Shown here: positions 16,862-25,609 of the stretch, piece by piece
How positions within the stretch are numbered: position 1 is the stretch's first letter
Layout of the letters: each line of letters begins with the position of its first letter
Origin: JADLCX01 sp964630785
GTDB taxonomy: Bacteria > Planctomycetota > Phycisphaerae > Phycisphaerales > UBA1924
Assembly (NCBI GenBank): GCA_964630785.1
Contig: CAZVZG010000015.1
Location: forward strand, 1-64,000
Direction: 5' to 3'
DNA length: 64,000 nt
The notes under the pieces: model-generated
What the model saw: only the letters and a program-made list of their open reading frames with translations
What the model was told of the DNA's origin: nothing
The model's database searches: none
Program-made: the position numbers and the translations under genes

Positions 16862-19660
16862 GTGGCCTCGATCACCTACGACGGTCAGTCCTTCATGATC
16901 GACGGGCGGCGCATATGGCTGGTCAGCGGATCCATTCATTACACGCGCGTGCCGCGGGCGCAATGGACGGACCGGGTCGCCGCGGCCAAGCACGCCGGGC
17001 TCAATACCATCGAGCTCCCGATCATCTGGGCCCGCCACGAGCCGCGCCAGGGGCAGTTTGATTTTCAGGGCGAGAACGACCTGCGCCATCTCGTGCAGCT
17101 CATTCAGAAGGCCGGAATGTTCGTCTGGCTCCGGGCCGGTCCGTACGTCGATGCGGCGTGGGACATGGGCGGCCTGCCGCCGTGGCTGCTGGGACTCGCC
17201 CAGGCACAGGGGGGAATCCGCCTGCGGAGCAACCAGGCGGCGTTCCTCGACGCCTGCTCGCGGTACATCACCGCGCTCGCGGGGCAGCTCCGCGATCTGC
17301 AACTGACCTCGCCCAGCAAGGGCGGCGCGGGCGGCGGGCCGATCGTGCTGTTGCAGACCGAGTGCGACTGGCACTGCGGCGACGACACGATCGCGGGCAA
17401 CTACCTGCTCGAGATCGATCGCTACTTCCGCGAGGCGGGGTTCGGCGTGCCGTTGATCAACTCGAACGACCTTTGGCAGAGCGTCGAGGGCGAGATCGAC
17501 GGATGGACCGGATTCGACGGCATGCTCTCGCACCTGCGGCAGTTGCAATCGATCCGCCCGCTCTCACCGCGGGTGGTCACGCGGATGCGCACCGGGCGAG
17601 TGGTCACGTGGGGCAAACCCGCGCCGGCCGCACCCTCGCCGGCGGTGGTCGAGTCGCGGCTGGCCGAGGTGCTGGCCGCGGGCGGGCAGTTCAACATCGA
17701 CCCGTTCCTTGGCGGGACCAACCCGCAGTTCGCGGGCGGGCGGGATCCCTCCGGCGCGGACGCCTTCGTGTGCACGAGTTACGACAGCGCCGCGCCGCTG
17801 GCCGAGACCGGCCTGCCGGGCGCTTCGTACCACGCCGTCCGGCGCATCGCGACCTTCGCGGCTCGCTTCAACCGCGTGCTCTCCAACATCGACCCGTCGC
17901 GGCACAGCGTCTCGCTGGTGCCGATGGACGGCGGTGCCGGCGCACATCCGACGGTCGTTCACTGCAAGGGCAGCCAGGGCAGCGTCGCGTTCGTGTTCGC
18001 CCCGGCGGGTGGCGAGCCGCACGCCAACGGGGGCAAGCGTGCGCCGCTCACGCTGCTGCTCAACGATGGGGCCACGCTCCCCGTGGACATGGGCGATCAG
18101 TCGGTCGTCTGGTGCCTGCTGGACACACGCATCACGGCCCGCGGCCACCTCGACTACTCCAACCTCTCGGCGTTCGCAACCGTGGGCAAGGTCTTCGTGT
18201 GCTTCGGGCGCGAGGGCGGGCACGGGCTGCTGTCGATCAACGGCTCGCCGCTGGAAGTCACGGTGCCGTCGGGCGCTTCGCCGCTGGTGCACGAGCACGA
18301 GGGCGTGACGGTCGTGGTCGCCAACCCGCGCCAGCTCGAATCGATCGCGGTCGATGACCAGGCGGTGTACATCGGCGTGGACGGGTTCGACCACGCGGGT
18401 CAACCGATCGTGCACGGTGAGGCCAAGCAGTACACCCGCATCGACGCCGAGGGGCAGAGCAAGGTCCACAAGCTCTCGCACGCGTCCGCCGCCGGGAAGG
18501 CCCCGCACAAAGCCGGGCGCAACCACCTGGGCGAGTGGCTCAGCGCGAGCGTCAGCGACTACGCCGATGGGAGCAGCGCGCGCTACGCCTCGATCGCCAA
18601 GCCGAGCGACCTGGTTTCGCTGGGCGCGCCGTACGGGTACGGCTGGTACCGGATGAAGTTCAACTCCGGCAGCGTCCACAAGCCCAAAGTGATGTTCCCG
18701 CAGGCGGCGCACCGGCTGCACCTGACGCTCGACGGCGAGGCGGCGGGGCTCGTGGGGTTCGGCCCCGGCGCCGAGGAGATCGTGTCGCTGCAACTCAAGA
18801 AGAAGTCGCACACGCTGGTGGCGCTGGCCGAAAACCTGGGCCGCGTCAGCGGCGGGTCAGACCTGGGTGAGCCGACGGGGATCTGGGGCCCGCCGTGGTG
18901 CGTCGAGCACCTTTCGACGGGCAAGCCCCGGGTGGTGGCGTCGGAGCCGATCGACGTGCTCAACTTCCGCACGCCGATCCCGCGCGTGCACCGCGACGAC
19001 ATGAGCGATCCGCACCGCCTGACGTGGACGCTGCAACACCGGCGCAAAACCCCGGTGATCATGTCGATCGCCCCGTTCCAGACGCGGAGTAACGGCGGGA
19101 TTGTGCTGCTGGACGGCAAGCCGATCGCCTACCTCGCGCCGGGGTCGTCGCGCACGCTGATCTTCGACCACGAGCAGCTCGGGCGCGGCAAGAACGAGAT
19201 CCAGGTCTCACTCCTGGGCTCGACCCAGAGCGAGGCCTCCGACATCGCCAAGGCGGTGTCGTTCCACGAGGGTGTGGACAGCCTCGCGTCCAAGGCCGAG
19301 TGGGCCTTCGCCAAGTGGACCGTCCCCGACAACGACGCCTTCCGCAAGCCCGGCAAGCACACCCACGGCGAGCCGCTGTGGTGGCGGTGCTCGTTCACCG
19401 TGGACGAGTCAGACTCGCCCGTGTTCCTCGACTGCTCGGGCCTCTCCAAGGGGCAGGTCTACGTCAATGGCCGGCACCTGGGGAGGTACTTCGTGGCCAC
19501 GGCGACCGGGAAGCGGGTCCCGCCGCAGCACCGATACCTGCTTCCTCGTCCGTACTTGAACGCTCACGAGCAGAACGAGCTGACCCTGTTCGACGAGCAC
19601 GGCCTGACGACCACGAAAGTGCGGCTGGTGAGCGGGGCGGGCGAGTCCGCGATCGACTGA
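16862..19660 (+). CDS. GH35 beta-galactosidase homologue, probably inactive
   Basis: A 932-residue protein of the GH35 family starting at a GTG eight bases after a GGAG site. The TIM-barrel portion (residues 1-330) has the canonical opening SITYDGQSFMIDG, SGSIHY, NTIELPIIW and GPYVDAAW. The C-terminal part has the jelly-roll galactose-binding-like domains, ending with SGLSKGQVYVNGRHLGRYF and YLLPRPYL. The catalytic motif normally QxENEY reads QTECDW, with Asp169 where the acid/base Glu is expected. The nucleophile motif normally TEFxxGWxxxWG reads TRMRTGRVVTWG, with Arg241 in place of Glu. I infer it cannot work as a normal beta-galactosidase and may bind glycans or another ligand. There is no signal peptide. 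The reading frame is intact. Confidence 0.85.
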   Translation: MASITYDGQSFMIDGRRIWLVSGSIHYTRVPRAQWTDRVAAAKHAGLNTIELPIIWARHEPRQGQFDFQGENDLRHLVQLIQKAGMFVWLRAGPYVDAAWDMGGLPPWLLGLAQAQGGIRLRSNQAAFLDACSRYITALAGQLRDLQLTSPSKGGAGGGPIVLLQTECDWHCGDDTIAGNYLLEIDRYFREAGFGVPLINSNDLWQSVEGEIDGWTGFDGMLSHLRQLQSIRPLSPRVVTRMRTGRVVTWGKPAPAAPSPAVVESRLAEVLAAGGQFNIDPFLGGTNPQFAGGRDPSGADAFVCTSYDSAAPLAETGLPGASYHAVRRIATFAARFNRVLSNIDPSRHSVSLVPMDGGAGAHPTVVHCKGSQGSVAFVFAPAGGEPHANGGKRAPLTLLLNDGATLPVDMGDQSVVWCLLDTRITARGHLDYSNLSAFATVGKVFVCFGREGGHGLLSINGSPLEVTVPSGASPLVHEHEGVTVVVANPRQLESIAVDDQAVYIGVDGFDHAGQPIVHGEAKQYTRIDAEGQSKVHKLSHASAAGKAPHKAGRNHLGEWLSASVSDYADGSSARYASIAKPSDLVSLGAPYGYGWYRMKFNSGSVHKPKVMFPQAAHRLHLTLDGEAAGLVGFGPGAEEIVSLQLKKKSHTLVALAENLGRVSGGSDLGEPTGIWGPPWCVEHLSTGKPRVVASEPIDVLNFRTPIPRVHRDDMSDPHRLTWTLQHRRKTPVIMSIAPFQTRSNGGIVLLDGKPIAYLAPGSSRTLIFDHEQLGRGKNEIQVSLLGSTQSEASDIAKAVSFHEGVDSLASKAEWAFAKWTVPDNDAFRKPGKHTHGEPLWWRCSFTVDESDSPVFLDCSGLSKGQVYVNGRHLGRYFVATATGKRVPPQHRYLLPRPYLNAHEQNELTLFDEHGLTTTKVRLVSGAGESAID

Positions 19661-19685
19661 TTGCGCGGCCGCCTATGCTGCACGC

Positions 19686-20222
19686 GTGAGCACGCACCAG
19701 CGTTCAGCGGCCGGACTGTGGGAGCAAGCGGTGTCGTTCGCGGCGTGGAAGCACCGCCATCAAGTCCGCAAGGACGGGCGCACGCCATATATCGCGCACC
19801 CGTTCCGCGTGGCCATGACGGTGCGGATGGTCTTCGGGTGCGACGATCCGGTCGCGCTGGCGGCGGCGCTCCTGCACGACACGATCGAGGACACGCTGAC
19901 CGACTACGACGAGATCCACGGCCTGTTCGGGGCCGAGGTGGCCGACCTCGTCGCCGCGCTTTCCAAGAACATGACCCTGCCCGAGGCCCGGCGCGAGGCC
20001 GACTATGACAGCCGCCTGGCCGGTGCCGATTGGAGGGCCCAGCTCGTCAAGCTGGCGGACGTGTACGACAATCACTGCGACCTGATCGATCGCACCAAGG
20101 CGGCCCTTGCGGACGTCAACGACAAGTGCAGGCGGGCGATCGTGATCGCGGAGCGTCATGCGCACGAGCACGCGCCGCTGGCCGCGGGCATCGCCGCGGT
20201 GCGGGCGATCATCCAGGATTGA
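19686..20222 (+). CDS. Small HD hydrolase (SpoT/MESH1-like)
   Basis: A 178-residue stand-alone HD-domain protein resembling the hydrolase half of RelA/SpoT. His38, the His64-Asp65 pair with Glu68 and Asp69 in LLHDTIEDT, and a later LADVYDN provide the metal and substrate residues expected for Mn-dependent (p)ppGpp 3'-pyrophosphohydrolases. There is no synthetase, TGS or ACT domain. It starts at a GTG 25 bases after the GH35 stop, so co-transcription is likely. Removal of ppGpp is the family expectation; NADPH or other nucleotide phosphatase activity is possible. Confidence 0.8.
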   Translation: MSTHQRSAAGLWEQAVSFAAWKHRHQVRKDGRTPYIAHPFRVAMTVRMVFGCDDPVALAAALLHDTIEDTLTDYDEIHGLFGAEVADLVAALSKNMTLPEARREADYDSRLAGADWRAQLVKLADVYDNHCDLIDRTKAALADVNDKCRRAIVIAERHAHEHAPLAAGIAAVRAIIQD

Positions 20223-20237
20223 ATACGCTCGCTCCGA

Positions 20238-21506
20238 TCACGGCGCCCCGTCGGGCGGCCGATCCTGCGTCTGGCCCTGAGCGGCCGTCCCGTCCAGACT
20301 CTCGGGAATCGCGATTCCGGCCTCGGTCATCTCGGCCTTGATGGCCGCGATCTGCTTGTCGATCATCGCCACGTCGCGGGCCACGAAATCCTTGAGAATG
20401 TCGAGCTGACCATCGGGCACGGGCTTCCGGGCGTTACGGTTCTGTGCCAGCGAGCCCGCGGCTTGGGTCCGCGCCCGGACAAGCTCGGTGAGTTCCTGCT
20501 GCGGCGTGGGCGTGGGCAGATCGGGCTCGAGCATCGGGTCGAACTGCTGCGCGATCCACATCTGGCCGTTGTTGAAGATGATCTGGCCGTTGCCCCGGAG
20601 GTTGCCCAACAACACCTGCTGCCCAAGCGGGTCGTAGGCCTGGTCGGCGCCCCGGGGCATCCCGCCGCCCACAACCGACGGGCCGAGGCCGACGACACCC
20701 TTGGCCCGGGCGGTCGCACGGTCCACACGCATGGCTGGGAGCGGGTTGGCGTTCCACTCCTTGGCGGTCACCGGCGGGACGATCGGGTCCGAGCCCGGCG
20801 CGACGTACGACGCCGAGCGAGTCCGCCAGGCCCGCTCCAGCACGTTGGGATCGACGAAGGCGGCGTTGGGCAGTTCCTGACGCTCGCCCAGTTCGATTTT
20901 GAAGTCCATCTTCTCAGCGCCGCGCCGGACGGTGATGGGGATCACGTCGCCGGGATCGTGCGAGACAATGAGAGATTGAAGGCGACGCTGCGCAAGCGGG
21001 CCCTTGAGGACCACGCCGTCGGCCTCGACGATCATGTCGCCTTCCTGAATGGACTTGCTGGCCTTGAACTCGGGGAAGGTTCGTTCGATGACGACCCGAC
21101 TGATGAGGTTCCGATTCTGCCAGAACTGGATGCCCATGGCCGCGCGCGGCGTCTGCATGAATCGGACCCTGGCCGCGGATGTGAGCCGGAGCCGGGTGTC
21201 CATGGTGCTCTGGGCGCCGTGATCCTTCAGGGCCTGCTCGATCATGGGCAGGGTGATCGCCTGATCGTCGAAGAGCTCGCGATCGGCCTGGGTGCGGGCC
21301 TTGAAGTCGCCGGTGTTGAGTTCGTTGATCAGCCGGGCCAGCCGCGCGGGGGCTTCCGGATCGACAACCCTGCCTTCCTGCGGGCGGATGAACACCCTTC
21401 CGCCGGGCGGCTGGATGATCTGGACCTGCTGAGCAAGCGTGCTCCCGGCGAGCATCAGCATCGCCGCGGCGGCCGGAGCGATTCGTTTCACGCGCACGCG
21501 GTTCAT
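20238..21506 (-). CDS. Exported PDZ-domain protein
   Basis: A 422-residue protein with a signal peptide (basic MNRVRVKR, hydrophobic core, cleavage near TLAQQ). A helical region of about 90 residues (ARLARLINELN and onwards) is followed by a PDZ domain around residues 130-215, with MGIQFW, the GDMIVEADGVVL loop and VSHDPGDVIPITVRRG. No protease triad is visible, so it is a PDZ scaffold rather than a DegP-type protease. The C-terminal part is rich in Gln/Ala with a helical acidic end. The partner is unknown. It is convergent with the HD hydrolase gene. Confidence 0.78.
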   Translation of the reverse strand: MNRVRVKRIAPAAAAMLMLAGSTLAQQVQIIQPPGGRVFIRPQEGRVVDPEAPARLARLINELNTGDFKARTQADRELFDDQAITLPMIEQALKDHGAQSTMDTRLRLTSAARVRFMQTPRAAMGIQFWQNRNLISRVVIERTFPEFKASKSIQEGDMIVEADGVVLKGPLAQRRLQSLIVSHDPGDVIPITVRRGAEKMDFKIELGERQELPNAAFVDPNVLERAWRTRSASYVAPGSDPIVPPVTAKEWNANPLPAMRVDRATARAKGVVGLGPSVVGGGMPRGADQAYDPLGQQVLLGNLRGNGQIIFNNGQMWIAQQFDPMLEPDLPTPTPQQELTELVRARTQAAGSLAQNRNARKPVPDGQLDILKDFVARDVAMIDKQIAAIKAEMTEAGIAIPESLDGTAAQGQTQDRPPDGAP

Positions 21507-21565
21507 GCGAAAGGTCCGAAACTGGCCCGCCAAAGCCCCGAAACACGGGGGTCGCTATCCGCACT

Positions 21566-22726
21566 CTAGTGGGCCGACGCCAACGAAACAAGCTGGTCGG
21601 CGCCGGTCGACATCCATTCGACGGCTTGTCGCGTCATGGCGAGGGCGGCGGCCGCGCTGACTTTCCCGAACCGGCCCGTCATGGCGATCGGCGCCAACGT
21701 CTCTACGATGATGGCCTCGACCATCAACCAAGGTATTACCGACATGTCCGCCGCCCGGAAGCGGGCGGGCTTGGTCTCGGCGTGGTATCCGAGACAAAAG
21801 GCCCGAACAAGCTCCGGATTCAGACTGACACGGATGCCGGTCCCGCCCGCGCGATCGGACCCTCCGCCCGGCCGACGTGCGACCGCGAACTGCAACGCGC
21901 CGTTGGCCAGGTCCATGATGGTGCGGCCCGAGCGGACGGCGTCGAAGTCGAGCACCGCGACCACACGCGGCTCCGGTGGCGTGCCGGCGCTCGCCTGCGG
22001 GTCGGCGAAGAGCAGGTTGCCGGGGTGCCAATCTGCGTGGATGAGCTGTGCGGGGTGACGCATGACGCCGAGCGACTCGGCTTCCGCCGAGGCACGGAGG
22101 TAAGCCCCGCGCAGGATGTCCAGGTCGGAACGCATCGCGCGGTCGGTGCCGCGCCCCATGAGTTCATCGATGCTTGAACCGACCGCCGGGTGGTTATGAA
22201 ACGTCATGTCCGGCGGGGTCCAGCGTGGGTGCAGGTCGTGCAGCAATCCGTGGAGCGCCGCGAGCAGCCGTCCGGCTGCGCAGGCCTCGGCGGACGATCG
22301 CTCGTAGCGGTGGCCGTCGATGAACCGGAACACTTCGTAGATGAAGCCGTTGAGTTCGAGAAGCGAGTTGTTGTCGGCGCGCGTGCCGACCAGCGGCGCG
22401 ACGGGGAAGCCGTGCGAGGCGAGGTGGAGCATGACCTCGTGGCTGAGGGCGACGCGGTGGGAGAGGTCGTCGCCGCGGGGCGGGCGGCGCTTGATGAGGA
22501 ACCGCCCGCGGTCGGAGACCACCAGCACCTTGGGACTCTCGCGCGAGCCGCCGCGGAGCCGCCGGAGCGAGTGGATCGCCCCGAGGTCGTATCGGGAGCA
22601 GACCAGGACGAGTTCGCCGGCGGTGATCTGGTGGGACGGGTGGGACAACGGGCTAGCGTACGGTGGCGGGTGGAGTGAGAGCCGCTCGGTCGGCCCGGAG
22701 CGGGCCGACGTTGGCTGGAAGCCCAT
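21566..22726 (-). CDS. APH-fold phosphotransferase
   Basis: A 386-residue kinase of the aminoglycoside phosphotransferase/choline kinase fold (PF01636-like). Visible elements are the nucleotide-binding lysine in FLIKRRPP, the catalytic loop HADWHPGNLLF and the metal-binding LDFDAV. The ATG at 22726 lies 11 bases after the yicC stop, so it is in the same operon. In housekeeping contexts these proteins (homoserine-kinase-like, CotS-like, maltokinase-like) phosphorylate small molecules rather than drugs. The substrate here is unknown, and resistance should not be inferred. Confidence 0.82.
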   Translation of the reverse strand: MGFQPTSARSGPTERLSLHPPPYASPLSHPSHQITAGELVLVCSRYDLGAIHSLRRLRGGSRESPKVLVVSDRGRFLIKRRPPRGDDLSHRVALSHEVMLHLASHGFPVAPLVGTRADNNSLLELNGFIYEVFRFIDGHRYERSSAEACAAGRLLAALHGLLHDLHPRWTPPDMTFHNHPAVGSSIDELMGRGTDRAMRSDLDILRGAYLRASAEAESLGVMRHPAQLIHADWHPGNLLFADPQASAGTPPEPRVVAVLDFDAVRSGRTIMDLANGALQFAVARRPGGGSDRAGGTGIRVSLNPELVRAFCLGYHAETKPARFRAADMSVIPWLMVEAIIVETLAPIAMTGRFGKVSAAAALAMTRQAVEWMSTGADQLVSLASAH

Positions 22727-22737
22727 GCCACGGTGCT

Positions 22738-23628
22738 TCACTCGACGTTCTGCACCTGTTCTTTGATCCGGTCGATCGCGCCCTTGATCTCGACTGTCCA
22801 GCGCGAGATCTCCGCGTCGCCGCACTTGCTGGCGATGGTGTTGGCCTCGCGCAACATCTCCTGGGTCAGGAAATCGAGCGTGCGGCCGACGGGCTTGGCG
22901 TCCTTGCCGCTGGTGAGGTGGGAGAACTGGTCGAGGTGGCCGGAGAGCCGCGCGATCTCCTCGGAGATGTCGCCCCGCTCGGCGGCGATCGCAACCTCGC
23001 GGATGATGTCCACCGGCTCGACGTTGAGCCCGGCCTCCTTGACCAACTGGGTGATGCGGGCGCGGAGCTTCTTCTCGAACTCGCCGGAGACCTGCGGCGA
23101 ACGGCCGGAGATGTCCTTGAGCCTCGCGGCGATTTCCTCGCGGTGCGAGTTCAGGTCGGCCATGACGTACGCGCCCTCGCGGGTGCGCATCGCGACAACC
23201 TTGTCGCAGGCCTTTTCGATCAGGTCGTGCAAGGCCCCGCGGGCGTGGGCCAGCCGCTGCTCCTCGTCGGCGGGCGGTTGCAGCACGCCCGGCAGCGTGA
23301 GCAGGGCGCCCATGTCGATCTTCACCTGTCCGGCCGCGACCTGCGGCACCTTGCCGAGCTGCTCGATGTACCGGGTGATGGCCTTGTCGTTGACCTGATA
23401 GGCAAACTCGCCGGTGACGTCGGAGTAGTTCGCGGTCATGAACACCGAGCCGCGTTGCAATCGGTGGCGGAGCTGGGTCTCGATCTCGGCCTCGAGGAGC
23501 TGAAGCTCCTCCGGCAGGCGGATCACCGCCTTGAAGTACTTGCTGTTGAGCGAGCGGACCTCGACGAAGTAATGTGCGCCCGCGACTTGGGCCGAGGCCT
23601 CGCCGAATCCGGTCATGCTTCGAATCAA
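22738..23628 (-). CDS. yicC: YicC/YloC family endoribonuclease
   Basis: A 296-residue YicC-family protein; E. coli YicC is an RNase that affects sRNA turnover. A TTG at 23628, with a perfect AAGGAG site seven bases upstream (23635-23640), gives the canonical family N-terminus MIRSMTGFG. Other conserved blocks are EVRSLNSKYFK, the region around RGSVFM, and the C-terminal DUF1732 part with ISEEIARLSGHLDQF and a final helix. Frames extending upstream pass through a long C/G homopolymer (about 23645-23680) and are not credible. Downstream is the APH-fold kinase; upstream lie secG and tpiA. Confidence 0.92.
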   Translation of the reverse strand: MIRSMTGFGEASAQVAGAHYFVEVRSLNSKYFKAVIRLPEELQLLEAEIETQLRHRLQRGSVFMTANYSDVTGEFAYQVNDKAITRYIEQLGKVPQVAAGQVKIDMGALLTLPGVLQPPADEEQRLAHARGALHDLIEKACDKVVAMRTREGAYVMADLNSHREEIAARLKDISGRSPQVSGEFEKKLRARITQLVKEAGLNVEPVDIIREVAIAAERGDISEEIARLSGHLDQFSHLTSGKDAKPVGRTLDFLTQEMLREANTIASKCGDAEISRWTVEIKGAIDRIKEQVQNVE

Positions 23629-23634
23629 GGCCGA

Positions 23635-23640
23635 CTCCTT
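23635..23640 (-). promoter_or_regulatory. Strong Shine-Dalgarno deciding the yicC TTG start
   Basis: AAGGAG on the minus strand is followed after seven bases by TTG-ATT-CGA-AGC-ATG. Initiation at TTG yields MIRSMTG, the family N-terminus, while the ATG five codons in would be too far from the site. Confidence 0.75.
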
Positions 23641-23804
23641 GTTCCCGCTCCCCCTCCCCCCCCCCCGCCCCCCGCCCAGATTCCGCTGCGCCAACCCCCG
23701 GCCCCCAAGCCCGCTCGTCGCGCGAACACGCGGAGTCGGCCTCTGTCGGGCAGTCTAGTTCATCGATGACAAACGCGGGAAGACGTGAGACGCTCACACC
23801 CCGC

Positions 23805-24434
23805 CTAGAGGCCGCGCCCTAAGGCTGCCCACCGCCGCCGGGAGCGGGGGTGGGGGCCGGCTTGTCGGACGCGGGGGGAGTTGCGGGCTTGTCGTTGGCG
23901 GGGGAGGAAGTTGGCTGCGCGGGGGGTGCGGAGGGGGCGGGGGGGGCGGGGGGGGGCGGGGACCGTGGGTTTCGCCCCAGATTCCGGGGCCGCGGGCTTG
24001 TCGCCTTCGACCGGCGGGATGGTGATGGCGGGCGGCGTGGAGGCCGGCGGCGTCGTGGTCGCGGGGGCCGCCGTGTTGTCCGCTTTGGCGGGCGAGGAGC
24101 CCTCGGCCGGGGTGCTTCCCGGGGCGGCGGGCGTCGAGGATTCGGCCGCGGGCGCGGCCACGGCGGGTGCGGCCGGGGGCACGACATAGTTCAGGATGAC
24201 CGCCGCCACGACGTAGATCACGAACATGCCGATCGTGGCGATGGTCAGGGCGTCGCCGGTCTTGGCGCCGAAGGCCGTTTGGCCCGAGCCGGAGCTGGCG
24301 CCGAAGGCCCCGCTCAGCCCGCCGCCCTGGGGTTTCTGGATCAGCACCGTCAGGATGAGGATGATGCAGATCGCCAGAAACAGGGCGATCAGGAGGGCAA
24401 CCGCCCAGAAGTGAAGTCCAAGCGTGAGGATCAT
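23805..24434 (-). CDS. secG: Preprotein translocase subunit SecG, with a low-complexity tail
   Basis: SecG of the SecYEG translocon. The first 85 residues carry the two membrane helices (LHFWAVALLIALFLAICIIL and IATIGMFVIYVVAAVILNYV) around the conserved IQKPQGGGLSGAFG and FGAKTGD segment. A family-atypical Ala/Pro/Thr-rich tail of about 120 residues follows. Within the tail lies a G/C homopolymer block (23930-23965). Past it the annotated frame becomes Arg-rich and unlike the rest, while another frame continues the Ala/Pro/Lys-rich style and ends in GGGGQP at 23819. A frameshift or sequencing indel in the tract is therefore likely. A GGAG site precedes the ATG at 24434, and tpiA lies immediately upstream. 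Confidence 0.9.
   Translation of the reverse strand: MILTLGLHFWAVALLIALFLAICIILILTVLIQKPQGGGLSGAFGASSGSGQTAFGAKTGDALTIATIGMFVIYVVAAVILNYVVPPAAPAVAAPAAESSTPAAPGSTPAEGSSPAKADNTAAPATTTPPASTPPAITIPPVEGDKPAAPESGAKPTVPAPPRPPRPLRTPRAANFLPRQRQARNSPRVRQAGPHPRSRRRWAALGRGL
23930..23965. repeat. G/C homopolymer block in the secG tail (suspected indel site)
   Basis: On the plus strand this is a series of G runs of five to nine separated by single C residues. The two minus-strand reading frames either side of it differ in compositional style, which points to a gained or lost base here, biological or technical. Confidence 0.55.
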
Positions 24435-24544
24435 CGGATCGGGCTCCAAGGGACCGCCGCGGGGTCGGATTCCTGATTGGTCGGGAACGGATCGAAGCGG
24501 TTCCGGCGGTCGTGGAAAGGCGGCAATGGTAGGTCGATAGCCGC

Positions 24545-25330
24545 TTAGCGGCGGGCCGCGGCGGCCTTGACAATGGGCAGGAAGTCCGCGGCCGTGAGGG
24601 AAGCGCCCCCGATCAAACCCCCATCAATGTCGGGTTGGGGCATGAGGTCCGGGGCGTTGGAGGGCTTGCACGAACCGCCGTATTGGATGCGGACGGCGTC
24701 GGCCTCACGGGGGCTGTAGAGCGTGCCCAGCAACCGGCGGATCATCGCGTGGGCGTGCTGGGCGTCCGCGGCGGTGGCGCTTCGGCCCGTCCCGATCGCC
24801 CAGACCGGTTCGTAGGCGATGGTGAGGCGGCCGGCGGTCAGGTGCGCGGCATCCACACCGGCGAGCCCGGAGCGGACCTGCCGCTCGTTGACCGCGTCGG
24901 TCTCGCCCGCCTCGCGCTCCGAGAGCTTCTCGCCGACGCAGAGGATGCACGACAACCCCGCGTCGAGCGCGGCTCGGGTCTTGCGGTTGACCAGTTCGTC
25001 GCACTCGCCGATCTCGTGGCGACGCTCGGAGTGCCCGGTGAGGACCACGCGGACGCCGCAATCCTTGAGCATGGCGGCGGAGACCTCGCCGGTGAACGCG
25101 CCGTTAGGACCGGGGTAGAGGTCTTGAGCGCCCAGGATCACGCTCGATCCGCGAGCGAGCAGCGCGTCGCGGACGGGCAGCAGGTACACGAACGGCGGGA
25201 GCACGGCGACCTCGCACCGCGGGGTGAGGTTGTCGTTGGAAACGCCATCGGAGACCGCGCAGGCCAGCGCCACCGCCGAGACGGCGTCGGTGTGCATCTT
25301 CCAGTTGCCGGCGACGAAGGGTTTGCGCAT
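24545..25330 (-). CDS. tpiA: Triosephosphate isomerase
   Basis: A 261-residue glycolytic enzyme interconverting dihydroxyacetone phosphate and glyceraldehyde 3-phosphate. Catalytic residues are visible: Lys11 in GNWKMH, His in LTGHSERR and Glu in AYEPVWAIGTG. The phosphate-gripping loop and the C-terminal IQYGGSCKP and GGASL are conserved. The start at 25330 follows a GGAG site; the upstream extension is not conserved. Gene order tpiA-secG is common in many bacteria, supporting an operon with secG (gap 110 bases). Confidence 0.97.
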   Translation of the reverse strand: MRKPFVAGNWKMHTDAVSAVALACAVSDGVSNDNLTPRCEVAVLPPFVYLLPVRDALLARGSSVILGAQDLYPGPNGAFTGEVSAAMLKDCGVRVVLTGHSERRHEIGECDELVNRKTRAALDAGLSCILCVGEKLSEREAGETDAVNERQVRSGLAGVDAAHLTAGRLTIAYEPVWAIGTGRSATAADAQHAHAMIRRLLGTLYSPREADAVRIQYGGSCKPSNAPDLMPQPDIDGGLIGGASLTAADFLPIVKAAAARR

Positions 25331-25596
25331 AAGAAGGGCTCCGCAACGACGATCGGGGTCGCAACGGTAGTCAGACCGGTTGCGGGCCGTGCGGGTCGAA
25401 CGATCCAGGCCCAATAACACGGCGGTCGGTGGGGTCACGGGTTATCGCCTGTACTTTGCGTAGTCTGTGCGGGCGGCCGCTGGCGCACTCGCTCACGACC
25501 GCCGACGATCTGAACCTAATCCGCCAATGCAGCCGGGAATTGGTCGATGAACCCTCCCGACGACTCGCACGCCGTCGTCGGCGCACTCCGTCCCGC

Positions 25597-25602
25597 GGGA
25601 GG
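25597..25602 (+). promoter_or_regulatory. Shine-Dalgarno supporting a TTG start at 25610
   Basis: GGGAGG followed by a seven-base spacer and TTG at 25610. The in-frame ATG at 25547 has no comparable site, so translation of the response regulator probably begins at TTG. Confidence 0.6.
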
Positions 25603-25609
25603 TCCACAC

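Noticed and set aside
21566..22726. Aminoglycoside resistance gene
   Set aside because: The APH fold is shared with many small-molecule kinases, and the gene sits in a housekeeping operon behind yicC with no mobile element.
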